The notes: a model not told the origin generated them from the letters alone. Shown: positions 33,788-43,152, counted from the stretch's first letter. The stretch: 64,000 nt of DNA from Paracoccus sp. (in: a-proteobacteria) (GCF_030538655.1 NZ_JAUNTO010000001.1:62001-126000), one strand, 5' to 3'. Program-made: numbers and translations.

Positions 33788-35671
33788 CTAGCCATCCTTG
33801 CGCCAGATTTCCCTGTCCATCCAGCCCCGCAACTGCGCGGCCAGCGCATCGCGATCCTCGCCCAAGTCGCTGGTGTCACTGATCTCGGGATGGTCAGCGC
33901 GCTGGCGGGCGCGGGCCATCTGGTTCATTCGCCAGGTCAGCCCCTCGTCGGCCTCGCCCGCGATCTCGGCCTCGGCGCGGGCCAGTTCTGATTGCGCGGC
34001 GCGTCGTGATTCCAGCCGGTCCAGCGCATTCACCAAAATCGCCTGCGCCTCGACCGGATCACCGTCCGGTCGCGCGGCGGCGATCAGGGTCAGATAGGCA
34101 TCCGCGCGCAAAGCCTCCAGCGCCACGCGCCCGGTGCCGGAATCCGTTCCCGCCAACAGATCATGGATCAGCGCCGCCCGGCCTTCGTCGGCGGGCACCA
34201 GCCGTTCCAGCCGCGTTTCCACCTGCAAGGCCAGCGCCGGGTGTCCGGCGCAGATCAGCAGAACCGCGCCTTCCAGAATCGTATCGCCGGCATCCTGCGC
34301 CACAAAGCGGCTGGCCCGCGTCGGCGCCAAAGGCGCACCGGGCGCAGGTTTGCGCTGCCCCCCGCGCGCGCCTCGACCGGGCGTGAACCCCCCGAACAAT
34401 TCACGCGTCTTGCGCCGGATCTCTTCGGAATAATGATGCCGCGTGCCCTCGTCCGGGATCTTCGCCACCGCCGCGCGCAAGGCCGTATCCAGCGCCGCGC
34501 GCCGCTCGGGGCTGTCGAACACGCGGCCCTCGATCTCGCGCGCCCACAGCAGATCGACCAAAGGCCGCGCCGCCGCCAGCACCGCCTCCATCGCCCCCGG
34601 CCCGCGCTGCCGGATCAGATCGTCCGGGTCCAGCCCCGTGGGCAACACGGCAAAGCGCAGCGCCTGCCCCGGCCCGGTCATCGGCAGCGCCATGTCGATC
34701 AGCCGCAGCGCCGCGCGCTGGCCCGCCGCATCGCCATCCAGCATGATGACGGGTTCGGGCGCGATACGCCACATCAGCCGCAACTGATCCTCGGTGATCG
34801 CGGTCCCCAAAGGCGCAACCGCCCCGCCAAAGCCCGCCCGCACCAGCGCGATCACATCCATATAACCTTCGGCCACGATCAGGGTCGCGCCCTTGGCCAC
34901 CGCCGCCCGCGCCGGGCCGATGTTGTAAAGATTGCGCCCCTTGTCGAACAGCGGCGTTTCCGGGCTGTTCAGATATTTCGCCCGCGCGTTCGGGTCCATC
35001 GCCCGCCCGCCGAAACCGATGATCCGGTCGCGCGCGTCGCGGATGGGAAACATGATCCGCCCGCGAAAGCGGTCATAGGGCGCGCCGCCGTCATCGGGCG
35101 CAATCGCCATGCCCGATTCGGTTATCAGCGCATCCGCCATCCCCTTTTCCCGCAGCGCCGCCGTCAGTGCCCCGCGCTGATCCGGGGCAAAGCCGATGCC
35201 AAACGCCTCCAGCGCCGCCTGATCCAGACCGCGTCGCTCCAGATAGTCGCGCGCCGCCGATGCCGCCCCCGTGTTCAGTTGCAACCGGAACCAGCGCGCC
35301 GCGGCATCCGTCACCTCGGTCAGCTGGCTGCGCCGGTCGGCGACCTGACGCGCGCGCGGGTCGGGTTCGGGCATGGCCATCCCGGCCTCGGACGCCAGCA
35401 CCTTGACGGCATCCATGAACTCAAGCCCATCCATTTCTTTCAGGAAACCAATGGCATCTCCCTTGGCGTGGCAGCCAAAGCAGTAATAAAATCCCTTTTG
35501 GTCGTCGCAATGAAAGCTGGCCGATTTTTCCTGATGAAACGGGCATGGCGCCCACCAGTCGCCCCGCGCCTGATTGGATTTGCGCAAGTCCCACGTCACC
35601 CGCCGCCCGATCACGCGGCTGATCGGAACGCGGGCGCGCAACTCGTCAAGGAATCCGGGGGGCAGGCTCAT
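33788..35671 (-). CDS. dnaG: DNA primase DnaG
   Basis: 627 residues from ATG 35671 ('MSLPPGFLDELRARVPIS'); the longer open frame upstream lacks family similarity. The zinc-binding domain has 'APCPFHQEKSASFH' and 'FYYCFGCHAKGDAIGFL'. The TOPRIM core has 'TLIVAEGYMDVIAL' and 'PVIMLDGDAAGQRAALR'. The C-terminal DnaB-interacting helical domain ends at 'GWMDREIWRKDG'. It makes RNA primers at the fork. rpoD lies downstream on the same strand. The 500-bp upstream region is gene-free and contains the second 11-bp array. Confidence 0.97.
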   Translation of the reverse strand: MSLPPGFLDELRARVPISRVIGRRVTWDLRKSNQARGDWWAPCPFHQEKSASFHCDDQKGFYYCFGCHAKGDAIGFLKEMDGLEFMDAVKVLASEAGMAMPEPDPRARQVADRRSQLTEVTDAAARWFRLQLNTGAASAARDYLERRGLDQAALEAFGIGFAPDQRGALTAALREKGMADALITESGMAIAPDDGGAPYDRFRGRIMFPIRDARDRIIGFGGRAMDPNARAKYLNSPETPLFDKGRNLYNIGPARAAVAKGATLIVAEGYMDVIALVRAGFGGAVAPLGTAITEDQLRLMWRIAPEPVIMLDGDAAGQRAALRLIDMALPMTGPGQALRFAVLPTGLDPDDLIRQRGPGAMEAVLAAARPLVDLLWAREIEGRVFDSPERRAALDTALRAAVAKIPDEGTRHHYSEEIRRKTRELFGGFTPGRGARGGQRKPAPGAPLAPTRASRFVAQDAGDTILEGAVLLICAGHPALALQVETRLERLVPADEGRAALIHDLLAGTDSGTGRVALEALRADAYLTLIAAARPDGDPVEAQAILVNALDRLESRRAAQSELARAEAEIAGEADEGLTWRMNQMARARQRADHPEISDTSDLGEDRDALAAQLRGWMDREIWRKDG

Positions 35672-36170
35672 GCCGTGATCATACCCCCCCGGCCCCGCGC
35701 GCGCCAGCACCACCATGCAGCCCCGCCACACGGATGCCGCCATCAGGCCGCGCCCTGGCCCCGCCCACATCAGCGGAGCAGCCAGAACACCGCCGGACAC
35801 CAGCGGCCGAGCCATCGTAACCCGAACAAGCCAGTGCAGGAAATTGACAAGAAAGAGCCACATTCCACCATCATCACCCGGCGCGACACCAGAATCACGC
35901 GCACAGCCAGATTTGGCACCAAGCTCCTAAGATTTGATGAACGACCGCCCTGATCCACGCCCCGGAACCGCGTAACACCATAGTGCACAAGCCCTGTCGG
36001 CGCTATTGCGCGTGATTGCGCGTGCACGGGTTGTGCACAATCCGTGCACGGCCTGTGTACAGGTTGTGCAGGCGTTGCGCGGCACAAGCGCTTGAAATCA
36101 CGGCGCCCACTGCCCCGCAACGCACGCTCTGTTGCGGCGCAACGCACGCCCGTTGCCCGTCGCATCCGGC
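35672..36170. other. 499-bp gene-free region upstream of dnaG
   Basis: No convincing gene is seen; the open frames are low-complexity shadows. It contains array B (36022-36076), an isolated GTGCAC at 35983, and a direct repeat GCAACGCACGC at 36117 and 36139, 22 bp apart (twice the array period). It separates dnaG from the TetR gene, both on the minus strand, so the dnaG promoter should lie here. Confidence 0.6.
36022..36076. repeat. 11-bp phased hexamer array B (GTGCAC type)
   Basis: Hexamers GTGCAC, GTGCAC, GTGCAC, GTGTAC and GTGCAG begin at 36022, 36033, 36044, 36055 and 36066, exactly 11 bp apart. Spacers are GGGTT, AATCC, GGCCT, AGGTT and GCGTT, so the unit approximates GTGCAC-RRGYT. The same period and hexamer occur in array A, 16 kb away. 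It lies about 350 bp upstream of the dnaG start and 95 bp past the TetR stop. Confidence 0.85.
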
Positions 36171-36755
36171 CTAAGCGCCAACCGTGCCGCGCGCCAGCCC
36201 CCAATACAGGTCGCCCACCGCCTGCCGGTCCAGCCGCCCGCCCGCGCGATACCAGTTGGTGACGCCCGTCAGCATCGCGATCAGCGCCATCGTGGTCAGC
36301 CGCGTGTCGGCGATCCGCATTACCCCTTCGGCCTGCCCCGCGCGCAGGACCGATTCCAGCGCAGCCTCGTATCGGTCACGCAAGACGCTGATCTTGAGAT
36401 GATTTTCCGGCGTCAGATTACGCAGCTCCATATAGGACAGAAACACCGCATCCGAATGATCCAGGCTATAGGCGATGTGAAACCGCACCATCCGTTCCAG
36501 CCGCAGCAAGGCGGGCGCGTCGGGCTGATCCTGCCAGGTGGCCAGCAAATCCTCCATATGCGCGGTCAGCAGATCGGCCAGCAGGGCCTGCTTGTCGGCG
36601 GTATAGGCATAGAGCGCGCCCACCTGAACCCCGACAGCCTCGGCGATTTTTCGCATAGAAACAGCAGCATAGCCGTGCCGCGCGAACAGGCGCAGAGCCT
36701 GCTGACGGATCAGCGGCCCGGTGATGTCGGCGCGGGAACCCTGCGTGCGTGCCAT
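36171..36755 (-). CDS. TetR/AcrR family transcriptional regulator
   Basis: 194 residues from ATG 36755 (AAGGGGG just upstream); the longer frame is glycine-rich antisense of the divergent lipoprotein gene. The helix-turn-helix reads 'QALRLFARHGYAAVSMRKIAEAVGVQVGALYAYTADKQALLADLL', in blocks, typical of TetR. The C-terminal ligand domain is unremarkable ('MVRFHIAYSLDHSDAVFLSYMELR'). Target genes are unknown; the divergent lipoprotein gene starts 64 bp away and may share its promoter region. Confidence 0.9.
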   Translation of the reverse strand: MARTQGSRADITGPLIRQQALRLFARHGYAAVSMRKIAEAVGVQVGALYAYTADKQALLADLLTAHMEDLLATWQDQPDAPALLRLERMVRFHIAYSLDHSDAVFLSYMELRNLTPENHLKISVLRDRYEAALESVLRAGQAEGVMRIADTRLTTMALIAMLTGVTNWYRAGGRLDRQAVGDLYWGLARGTVGA

Positions 36756-36818
36756 GCCCCCTTGTGACAAGCGCAGGCCCCGTTGTGAAGCCCCGGCGGC
36801 GCGCGTATCCTGCGCCTC

Positions 36819-37106
36819 ATGATGCGTCGCGCCCACCTGATCCCCGCCCTGACCCTGCCGCTGCTGGCCGCCGCCTGCGGTGATCGCGGCACGGATTATC
36901 CCTCGCTTGTGCCGGTGGAAACGATCCTGGCCGAACCGGCCCTGCCCGCCGCCATCGGTGCCACAGCCACCGACGCCGCCACAGCCGCAGCCCCGGTGCA
37001 ATCACGGGCCGAGGCGCTGCGCAGCCGCGCACAGGACCTGAGCGGCCCGGTGATCGACCCGGCCACCCGCGCCCGCATGGATCGTGCTGCAGCCCGTCAT
37101 CGCTGA
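36819..37106 (+). CDS. Small putative lipoprotein
   Basis: 95 residues. The signal peptide 'MMRRAHLIPALTLPLLAAACG' ends in a lipobox-like AAAC, so the mature protein probably starts at Cys20. The rest is Ala/Pro-rich with 'AEALRSRAQDLSGPVIDPATRARMD', a short helical stretch seen in small Rhodobacterales lipoproteins next to TetR or lactate-oxidase genes. Function is unknown. ATG 36822 is an equally good start. It is divergent from the TetR gene and 56 nt before the lldD-like gene. Confidence 0.75.
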   Translation: MMRRAHLIPALTLPLLAAACGDRGTDYPSLVPVETILAEPALPAAIGATATDAATAAAPVQSRAEALRSRAQDLSGPVIDPATRARMDRAAARHR

Positions 37107-37162
37107 TTGCATTTGCGCGCCGAATTGGTAAAAAGATTTGACCAGTTCAGGGGGAAACTGCG

Positions 37163-38329
37163 ATGCCCGTCATCACCTGTATCGACGACCTCAAGCGCCT
37201 GCACCGCGCCCGCACACCGCGCATGTTCTATGACTATGCGGAATCGGGCAGCTATACCGAACAGACCTTTCGCGAAAACACCAGTGACTTCAGTCAGATA
37301 CGGCTGCGGCAAAAAGTGGCGGTGGATATGTCAGACCGCTCGACCGCCTCGACCATGGCGGGTCTGCCGGTGTCGATGCCGGTCGGCCTTGCTCCGGTCG
37401 GGCTGACCGGGATGCAGCACGCCGATGGCGAGATCAAGGCCGCGCGGGCGGCAGAAAAATTCGGCGTGCCCTTCGCGCTGTCCACCATGTCGATCTGTTC
37501 GATCGAGGACGTGGCCGAACACACGACCAAGCCCTTCATGTTCCAGCTTTACGTCATGAAGGATCAAGAGTTTCTGGAAGGCATCATCAACCGCGCCAAG
37601 GCCGCCAATTGCAACGCGCTGGTGCTGACGCTGGATCTGCAAATCCTGGGCCAGCGGCACAAGGATCTGAAAAACGGCCTGTCGGCACCGCCCAAGCTGA
37701 CCGCCTCGACCCTGCTGGATCTTGCGACCCGCTGGCGGTGGGGGCTGGGCATGCTGGGCACGAAACGCCGCCAGTTCGGTAATATTGTCGGCCACGCCAA
37801 GGGCGTCGGCGACGCATCCAGCCTGATGAGCTGGGTCGGCGAACAGTTCGACGAACGGCTGGACTGGGACAAGATCGCCCGCATCCGCGATCTGTGGGGC
37901 GGCAAGCTGATCCTGAAAGGCGTGCTGGACCCCGAAGACGCCCGCCGCGCCGCCGATTTCGGCTGCGATGCCATCGTGGTCAGCAACCACGGCGGACGGC
38001 AGCTTGACGGGGCGCTGTCCTCGATCCGAATGCTGCCGGAAATCGTCAAGGCGGTCGGCGATCAGGTGGAAATCCACCTCGACAGCGGCATCCGCTCGGG
38101 TCAGGACGTGCTCAAGGCACTGGCACTTGGAGCCCATGCGACATGGATCGGTCGCGCCTTCGTCCACGGCCTTGGTGCCATGGGCGAAGCTGGCGTGACC
38201 AAGGCACTGGAGGTGATCCGCAAGGAACTCGACATCTCGATGGCGCTGTGCGGCGAACGCGATGTGAAAAATCTCGGCCGCCACAATGTTCTGCTGCCCG
38301 AGGGTTTCACGGCAGACAACTATCGCTAG
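37163..38329 (+). CDS. lldD: FMN-dependent alpha-hydroxy-acid dehydrogenase (LldD-like)
   Basis: 388 residues of the TIM-barrel alpha-hydroxy-acid oxidase family. 'PVGLAPVGLTGMQHADGE' and 'FALSTMSICSIEDVA' line the FMN site, 'FQLYVMKDQEF' follows, 'GKLILKGVLDPEDARRA' carries the flavin lysine, and 'VVSNHGGRQLDGA' holds the catalytic histidine and arginine. L-lactate oxidation to pyruvate with quinone as acceptor is the best guess; other 2-hydroxy acids are possible. It is convergent with gluQ, only 8 nt separating the stop codons. Confidence 0.9.
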   Translation: MPVITCIDDLKRLHRARTPRMFYDYAESGSYTEQTFRENTSDFSQIRLRQKVAVDMSDRSTASTMAGLPVSMPVGLAPVGLTGMQHADGEIKAARAAEKFGVPFALSTMSICSIEDVAEHTTKPFMFQLYVMKDQEFLEGIINRAKAANCNALVLTLDLQILGQRHKDLKNGLSAPPKLTASTLLDLATRWRWGLGMLGTKRRQFGNIVGHAKGVGDASSLMSWVGEQFDERLDWDKIARIRDLWGGKLILKGVLDPEDARRAADFGCDAIVVSNHGGRQLDGALSSIRMLPEIVKAVGDQVEIHLDSGIRSGQDVLKALALGAHATWIGRAFVHGLGAMGEAGVTKALEVIRKELDISMALCGERDVKNLGRHNVLLPEGFTADNYR

Positions 38330-38337
38330 CCGCTTGC

Positions 38338-39198
38338 TTAAATACGCGGCTTGGGGCAGGCCCCCGCCAGCCCGATCAGACGTCGCACATCGTCCGGGCT
38401 GGCACCATCGTCGCGCAGGCTGCGCAGGCTGCGGGCATCGTCGCGCTTGGCCAGCCGCTTGCCCGCATCATCGCGGATCAGCCGGTGATGGCGATAATCG
38501 GGCAGCGGCAGCCCCAGCAATCGCTGCAACAACACATGAATCCAGGTCGAATCGAACAGATCGCGCCCGCGCGTGACCAAGCTCACCCCCTGCGCCGCAT
38601 CATCCACCACCACCGCCAGATGATAGCTGGTGCCCATGCCGCGCCGCGCAAGGATGACGTCGCCCACGCGGTCCAGAAACGCGGCGCGTGTGATCTGATG
38701 GGGGCCGTCATCGCAAAACCCGATCTGATCCGTCCCCAACGCATCAAAGGCCCGCGCCACGTCCAGCCGGATCACCTCATCCTGCCCGGCCTCGGCCAGT
38801 GACCGACCGCGACAGGTGCCCGGATAGATCAGCCCGTCCGGCCCGGCGGGCAGCGCGCCTTCTTGCGGGGCCGACAGCGCCGCGCGAATATCGCCGCGGC
38901 GACAGCGACAAGGATAACACAGCGGCGCCAGCCGGTTCAGCGCCGCGCGATAGGCCGGCAGCCGGTCCGATTGCCGCATCACCGGCTGCGGCCAATCCAG
39001 CCCAAGCCAGTGCAGATCATCGTAAATCGCCGCCTCGAATTCAGCCCGGCAACGGTCGCGGTCAATATCCTCGATCCGCAGCAGGAACTGCCCACCCGGC
39101 TCTGTCGCCTGCGCCGCGAACAGCGCCGCATAGGCGTGACCCAGATGCAAAAGCCCCGTGGGCGAGGGTGCAAAGCGTGTGATTACCCCGCCAGCCAT
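38338..39198 (-). CDS. gluQ: Glutamyl-Q tRNA(Asp) synthetase
   Basis: 286 residues: a truncated glutamyl-tRNA synthetase catalytic core without the anticodon domain. '[20 protein letters not shown]' contains the HIGH-like HLGH, and '[13 protein letters not shown]' is the KMSKS counterpart. A zinc knuckle is suggested by '[11 protein letters not shown]' and the later 'YPGTCRG'. The enzyme attaches glutamate to queuosine in tRNA-Asp. It overlaps the upstream trmFO stop by 16 nt; both modify tRNA. Confidence 0.95.
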   Translation of the reverse strand: MAGGVITRFAPSPTGLLHLGHAYAALFAAQATEPGGQFLLRIEDIDRDRCRAEFEAAIYDDLHWLGLDWPQPVMRQSDRLPAYRAALNRLAPLCYPCRCRRGDIRAALSAPQEGALPAGPDGLIYPGTCRGRSLAEAGQDEVIRLDVARAFDALGTDQIGFCDDGPHQITRAAFLDRVGDVILARRGMGTSYHLAVVVDDAAQGVSLVTRGRDLFDSTWIHVLLQRLLGLPLPDYRHHRLIRDDAGKRLAKRDDARSLRSLRDDGASPDDVRRLIGLAGACPKPRI

Positions 39199-40526
39199 GC
39201 GCTGAAATCCTGTTTCGCGCGGGTGGTATAGGCCGGGTAACGGTCCTTGCGCCCGCGCCGCCCGCCGCGCGCCTCATCCAGCGGCGGGAACAGGCCGAAA
39301 TTCACGTTCATCGGCTGAAACGACTTCGCCTCGGCCCCGCCGGTAATATGGTTGACCAGCGCCCCCATCGCCGTCGTCACCGGCGGCGGCGGCAGATCGC
39401 GCCCCAGTGCCTGCGCCGCCGCCATCCGCCCGGCGAGCAGACCCATCGCGGCGCTTTCGACATAGCCTTCCACCCCCGTCACCTGCCCGGCAAAGCGCAG
39501 ATGCGGCGCGCGGTGCATCCGCAGCCGGTCGTCGATCAGCGTGGGGGAGTTCAGAAAGGTGTTGCGATGAATGCCGCCAAGGCGCGCAAATTCCGCCCGC
39601 TGCAAACCGGGAATGCGGCGGAACACTTCGGTTTGCGCGCCATATTTCATCTTGGTCTGAAAGCCGACGATATTATACAGCGTCCCCAAGGCGTTATCGC
39701 GCCGCAACTGCACCACCGCATAGGGCTTTTCGCCTGGGTTATGGGCGTTGGTCAGCCCCACCGGCTTCATCGGGCCGTGGCGCAGCGTCTCGCGCCCGCG
39801 TTCGGCCATCACCTCGATCGGCAGGCAGCCGTCAAAGTAACCGGCGGTTTCGCCCTCGTGAAACTCGGTCTTGTCGGCAGCCAGCAGTGCGTCGATGAAG
39901 CCCTCGTAATCATCACGCGTCATCGGGCAGTTGATATAGGCGCGTTGTTCCTCGACCGTCTCGCCCTTGTCATAGCGGCTTTGTTCCCAGGCCAGCGTCA
40001 TGTCGATGCTGTCAGCATGAACAATCGGCGCAATCGCATCGAAAAACGCCAGTGCCTCGGCCCCGGTCAGGGCCGCAATCGACGCACCCAAAGCATCCGA
40101 GGTCAGCGGCCCCGTCGCCACGATCCAGTTGCCTGCGCCGGGCAGATCCCGCACCTCGCCCGCGCGGATTTCGACCAACGGATGCGCCCGCAAAGCCGCC
40201 GTCACCGCGCCGGAAAAGGCATCGCGATCCACCGCCAAGGCCCCGCCCGCAGGCAAGCGGTGCCGGTCGGCCATGGCCATAATCAGCCCGCCCGCCGCAC
40301 GCATTTCCCAGTGCAACTGTCCGACCGCGTTCATCTGATCGTCGTCCGACCGAAAGCTGTTCGAACAGACCATTTCCGCACAATCGCCGGTGCGATGCGC
40401 GAATGTGCCAACCACAGGGCGCATCTCGTGCAGGATCACCGGCACCCCCGCCTGCGCAACCTGCCACGCCGCTTCGGACCCGGCCAGCCCGGCCCCGATG
40501 ATATTGACAGGCTCCATCCGATCCAT
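39183..40526 (-). CDS. trmFO: Methylenetetrahydrofolate-tRNA-(uracil-5-)-methyltransferase TrmFO
   Basis: 447 residues from ATG 40526, preceded by AGGAACGG. '[20 protein letters not shown]' is the FAD motif; '[12 protein letters not shown]', '[15 protein letters not shown]', '[14 protein letters not shown]' and '[12 protein letters not shown]' are TrmFO signatures. It makes T54 of the tRNA T-loop using methylene-THF and FADH2. Conserved cysteines for catalysis (in EMVCSN and NCPM) are intact. It is followed, with a 16-nt overlap, by gluQ. Confidence 0.97.
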   Translation of the reverse strand: MDRMEPVNIIGAGLAGSEAAWQVAQAGVPVILHEMRPVVGTFAHRTGDCAEMVCSNSFRSDDDQMNAVGQLHWEMRAAGGLIMAMADRHRLPAGGALAVDRDAFSGAVTAALRAHPLVEIRAGEVRDLPGAGNWIVATGPLTSDALGASIAALTGAEALAFFDAIAPIVHADSIDMTLAWEQSRYDKGETVEEQRAYINCPMTRDDYEGFIDALLAADKTEFHEGETAGYFDGCLPIEVMAERGRETLRHGPMKPVGLTNAHNPGEKPYAVVQLRRDNALGTLYNIVGFQTKMKYGAQTEVFRRIPGLQRAEFARLGGIHRNTFLNSPTLIDDRLRMHRAPHLRFAGQVTGVEGYVESAAMGLLAGRMAAAQALGRDLPPPPVTTAMGALVNHITGGAEAKSFQPMNVNFGLFPPLDEARGGRRGRKDRYPAYTTRAKQDFSAWLAG

Positions 40527-40832
40527 CCGTTCCTGTGGGGTGCAAAGGGGCTTGCTAGCAACGCGGGCGCGTTGGTGCAAGACAGGCACGATGGACAAAC
40601 CAGAAAGAGAAGGCTTTGTGACCGCACTGGAGATCGCCGAACCCGCATTAACCACTGTCTAGCACAAGCGCCTGCACAATGGTCTGGCCGGACAAAAAGA
40701 ATGCTGGCACGATAGCCACGACAGAGCGGGGAATATTCTGGTAAAGGCAGAGTTAACCAAGTAATATCAACAATATATTCAGGATTTTTCGGCTTTAATG
40801 GCGATGCTGAACCAACACTTGCAAGCTATCAC
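40527..40832. other. 306-bp gene-free region
   Basis: This is the upstream region of trmFO (minus strand), becoming AT-rich from about 40730. No supported gene is visible; a 23-codon frame at 40591-40662 lacks a good ribosome site. The region ends at a decayed lipoprotein gene. Confidence 0.45.
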
Positions 40833-41086
40833 ACGAAGATCGCCAATTTTTTCACGATCTCCGCCGTCGCTGCTGCGGCCTGCACGCCCCTCGCCGTATC
40901 CGACTTTAACGGGGAAAGTGTCAAAATCCAGTCACCTGACCGCAACCACGACGACGCTTCCGTGCAGGAAGAGGCGCGCGCCTGTGCGGGCTGAAAGGTA
41001 AAACGGCACAATACGCCTCATCGACGCAACGCTATGCGCCGCAATATTTCAGCCATACATGGGATCACCTGTTCATTTGCATCTGA
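40833..41086 (+). pseudogene. Decayed small lipoprotein gene (frameshift, no ATG)
   Basis: One frame reads 'KIANFFTISAVAAAACTPLAVSDFNGESVKIQSPD', split at the lipobox cysteine, then 'HDDASVQEEARACAG' and a stop (40992-40994). The conserved-looking ending continues in the next frame: 'GKTAQYASSTQRYAPQYFSHTWDHLFICI' in blocks, then a stop at 41084-41086. The expected initiator before 'KIANFF' is ACG, not ATG. Both parts match small Rhodobacterales lipoproteins of the 'CTPLxVSxFNGxSVKI' type. A missing start codon plus a frameshift indicate a pseudogene, although a sequencing error in the frame is possible. Confidence 0.6.
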
Positions 41087-41108
41087 TCCCGACAGCGCAA
41101 ATGCAAAT

Positions 41109-41136
41109 AAAAAGGACGGCACCTTGCGGCACCGCC
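41109..41136 (-). terminator. Intrinsic terminator of rplY
   Basis: Minus strand: GGCGGTGCC pairs with GGTGCCGTC (three wobble pairs) around a GCAA tetraloop, followed shortly by TTTTT. It lies 27 nt after the rplY stop. Confidence 0.75.
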
Positions 41137-41162
41137 CCTGAAAGCCATGCGGGCCGGGGGGA

Positions 41163-41783
41163 TTATTCCTCGGCTGCCGCGCCTTCGGCTTCGGCATCAT
41201 CTTCCGAACGCAGCGCCGACGGGGCGGCGATGTTGGCGATGACAAAGTTACGGTCCACAGTGGGACGCACGCCTTCGGGCAGTTTCACATCGTTGATGTG
41301 GATCGAATCGCCGACCTGATGGCCCGACAGGTCCACGGTGATGTGGTCGGGGATGTCGCCGGCGGTGACAACCAGTTCCACCTCGGGGCGCACCGTCACC
41401 AGCGTGCCGCCGCGCTTCAGACCGGGGCACTGATCGTGGTTGATGAATTCCACGTGGATGAACAGGTTCACCTTGGACGTACGACGCAGGCGCATAAAGT
41501 CGATATGCGTCGGCAGGTCTTTCACCACGTCACGCTGCACGTTGCGGCAGATGACGCGCACGTCTTCCTGACCGTCAACCTTCAGGTTCCACAGCGTGGA
41601 CATGAAACGGCCTGCGCGCAGTTTCGTCAGCAGACCGTTAAACTCCAGCGCGATGGGCTGGGGGTCTTTATGGTCGCCATATACAATGCCGGGCACCTTG
41701 CCTTCGCGGCGAGCTTGACGGGCGGCCCCCTTGCCTGTCCCCGTGCGTGCCTCGGCCACCAGATCCGGGATCACTTTGGCCAT
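41163..41783 (-). CDS. rplY: 50S ribosomal protein L25/CTC
   Basis: 206 residues, the long Ctc-type L25. '[27 protein letters not shown]' is the N-terminal 5S-rRNA-binding domain, and '[31 protein letters not shown]' begins the C-terminal domain. The acidic tail '[13 protein letters not shown]' is typical. It binds 5S rRNA in the large subunit. A peptidyl-tRNA hydrolase gene (pth) commonly follows but is not here; instead a terminator and a decayed lipoprotein gene follow. Confidence 0.97.
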   Translation of the reverse strand: MAKVIPDLVAEARTGTGKGAARQARREGKVPGIVYGDHKDPQPIALEFNGLLTKLRAGRFMSTLWNLKVDGQEDVRVICRNVQRDVVKDLPTHIDFMRLRRTSKVNLFIHVEFINHDQCPGLKRGGTLVTVRPEVELVVTAGDIPDHITVDLSGHQVGDSIHINDVKLPEGVRPTVDRNFVIANIAAPSALRSEDDAEAEGAAAEE

Positions 41784-41880
41784 GGTATCTATCCTTTGTT
41801 TGCGTTAACGGCCATCCTCCAAGGGTGCATGACCGAAAGCGCGCCTATACGGCATCGCACGGCATTTGAAAAGGTAGAAA

Positions 41881-43152
41881 ATGGGCATTCTGCACGAGCT
41901 GCGCATCTCGCGCGTGCCGGTCATGGGGCTGATAGCCATTGGTCTGTTCTGGGGCAGTATCGCCGCATGGCTGCCCGAGATCAAGGCACGCGCGGGCGTG
42001 ATCGACGCCCAGTTCGGCGCGCTGATGATGCTGTCGGCGGCGGGGGGCATGACCGCGATGGCGGTGGCGCCGCGTCTTCTGGCGCGGTGCGGGCCGGTCA
42101 TCCTGCCGATCAGCGCGGCTCTGGTGGCGCTGGTCAGCTTGCTGCCTGCCGCCGTCGGATCATGGGCAGGGCTGGCGGCCATGCTGCTGGCGACAGGGGC
42201 CACGATGTCGCTGTGCGATATTCTCGCCAACATCCGCATCGCCGAGGCCGAGGCGCAGGTGGGTCGTTCGCTGCAAAACCTGAATCATGCCATGTATTCG
42301 CTGGCACTGGCGGCATCGGCCGCGGTGATGGGGCTACTGCGCGGCGCGGGCTGGACCCATGGCACAGCGGTAATCCCGGTCGCACTGCTGATCGCGGCTT
42401 GCACTGCGGTGATGGCAACAGCGCCCACCCCGCCCCGCGAGATCCCCGAACATCTCAACGCACCCCAGATCCCCGCGCCATGGCTGGTCATCCTGCCCGG
42501 CGCGCTGATCCTGTGGCTGTCGTTTCTGACCGAAAACGGCACCGAGACATGGGGCGCCCTGCATATCGAGCGCACGCTTGGCGCATCAGGCGGCGTCGGT
42601 GCGGCGGGGCCAGCGATATTTGCGCTGGCGATGGGGCTGGCGCGACTGGCAGGACAGGCGCTGACCCGCATTCTGGGCGAAGTGCGGCTGATCGCCCTGT
42701 CGGTTGCCATGGCCCTGACAGGTGCCGTGCTGCTGACATTGGCGCCGGGGCTTGGGCTGGCGATCACCGGCGCGGCGGCGCTTGGGTTGGGCGTGGCGGT
42801 GGTGGTGCCGACAACGAACACACTGATCGCCCGCACCGTGCCCGCACATCAGCGCGCCAGCGCCATTTCGCGTGCATGGCTGATCGGGTTCACCGGCTTT
42901 TTCATTGGGCCGCCACTGATGGGGCTTGTGTCGCAGGCGGGCGGGCTGCGGTTGGCCTTTGGTGCGATCGCCGCGCTGATCGCGCTGATGCTGCCTTGCC
43001 TGTGGGCACTGTCGCAGAGACTGCGGGTCAGTCCTGCGACGGCGCGGCGGGATCAGCCGCCTCGGGCTGCGGCGGATCGCCTGCATCCTGCACGGTCACG
43101 CCCGCCCCATCACCCAATTCCTGATCCAGCCGGGTCACCAGATCGGCAGTAA
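41881..43152 (+). CDS. MFS transporter with an antisense-derived C-terminal tail
   Basis: 423 residues. Residues 1-382 show about 12 membrane helices ('GLIAIGLFWGSIAAWLPEIKARAG' at the start, 'AWLIGFTGFFIGPPLMGLVS' near the end), as in sugar/YbjJ-like MFS exporters. The last 41 residues ('VSPATARRDQPPRAAADRLH' onward) are Pro/Arg-rich, hydrophilic and encoded entirely on the opposite strand of skp (125-bp overlap). The native stop seems to have been lost at the junction near 43028. The transporter core looks complete. Substrate is unknown. Confidence 0.82.
   Translation: MGILHELRISRVPVMGLIAIGLFWGSIAAWLPEIKARAGVIDAQFGALMMLSAAGGMTAMAVAPRLLARCGPVILPISAALVALVSLLPAAVGSWAGLAAMLLATGATMSLCDILANIRIAEAEAQVGRSLQNLNHAMYSLALAASAAVMGLLRGAGWTHGTAVIPVALLIAACTAVMATAPTPPREIPEHLNAPQIPAPWLVILPGALILWLSFLTENGTETWGALHIERTLGASGGVGAAGPAIFALAMGLARLAGQALTRILGEVRLIALSVAMALTGAVLLTLAPGLGLAITGAAALGLGVAVVVPTTNTLIARTVPAHQRASAISRAWLIGFTGFFIGPPLMGLVSQAGGLRLAFGAIAALIALMLPCLWALSQRLRVSPATARRDQPPRAAADRLHPARSRPPHHPIPDPAGSPDRQ

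Noticed and set aside
20059..36076. CRISPR array interpretation of the 11-bp hexamer repeats
   Set aside because: Repeat units are 6 bp with 5-bp spacers, far too short for CRISPR, and no cas gene is present.
35715..36170. Short plus and minus frames upstream of dnaG
   Set aside because: Low-complexity translations generated by the repeats; no start signals or domain features.
40591..40662. A 23-codon frame starting 'MDKPEREG'
   Set aside because: No clear ribosome site or conservation evidence; overlaps the trmFO upstream region.
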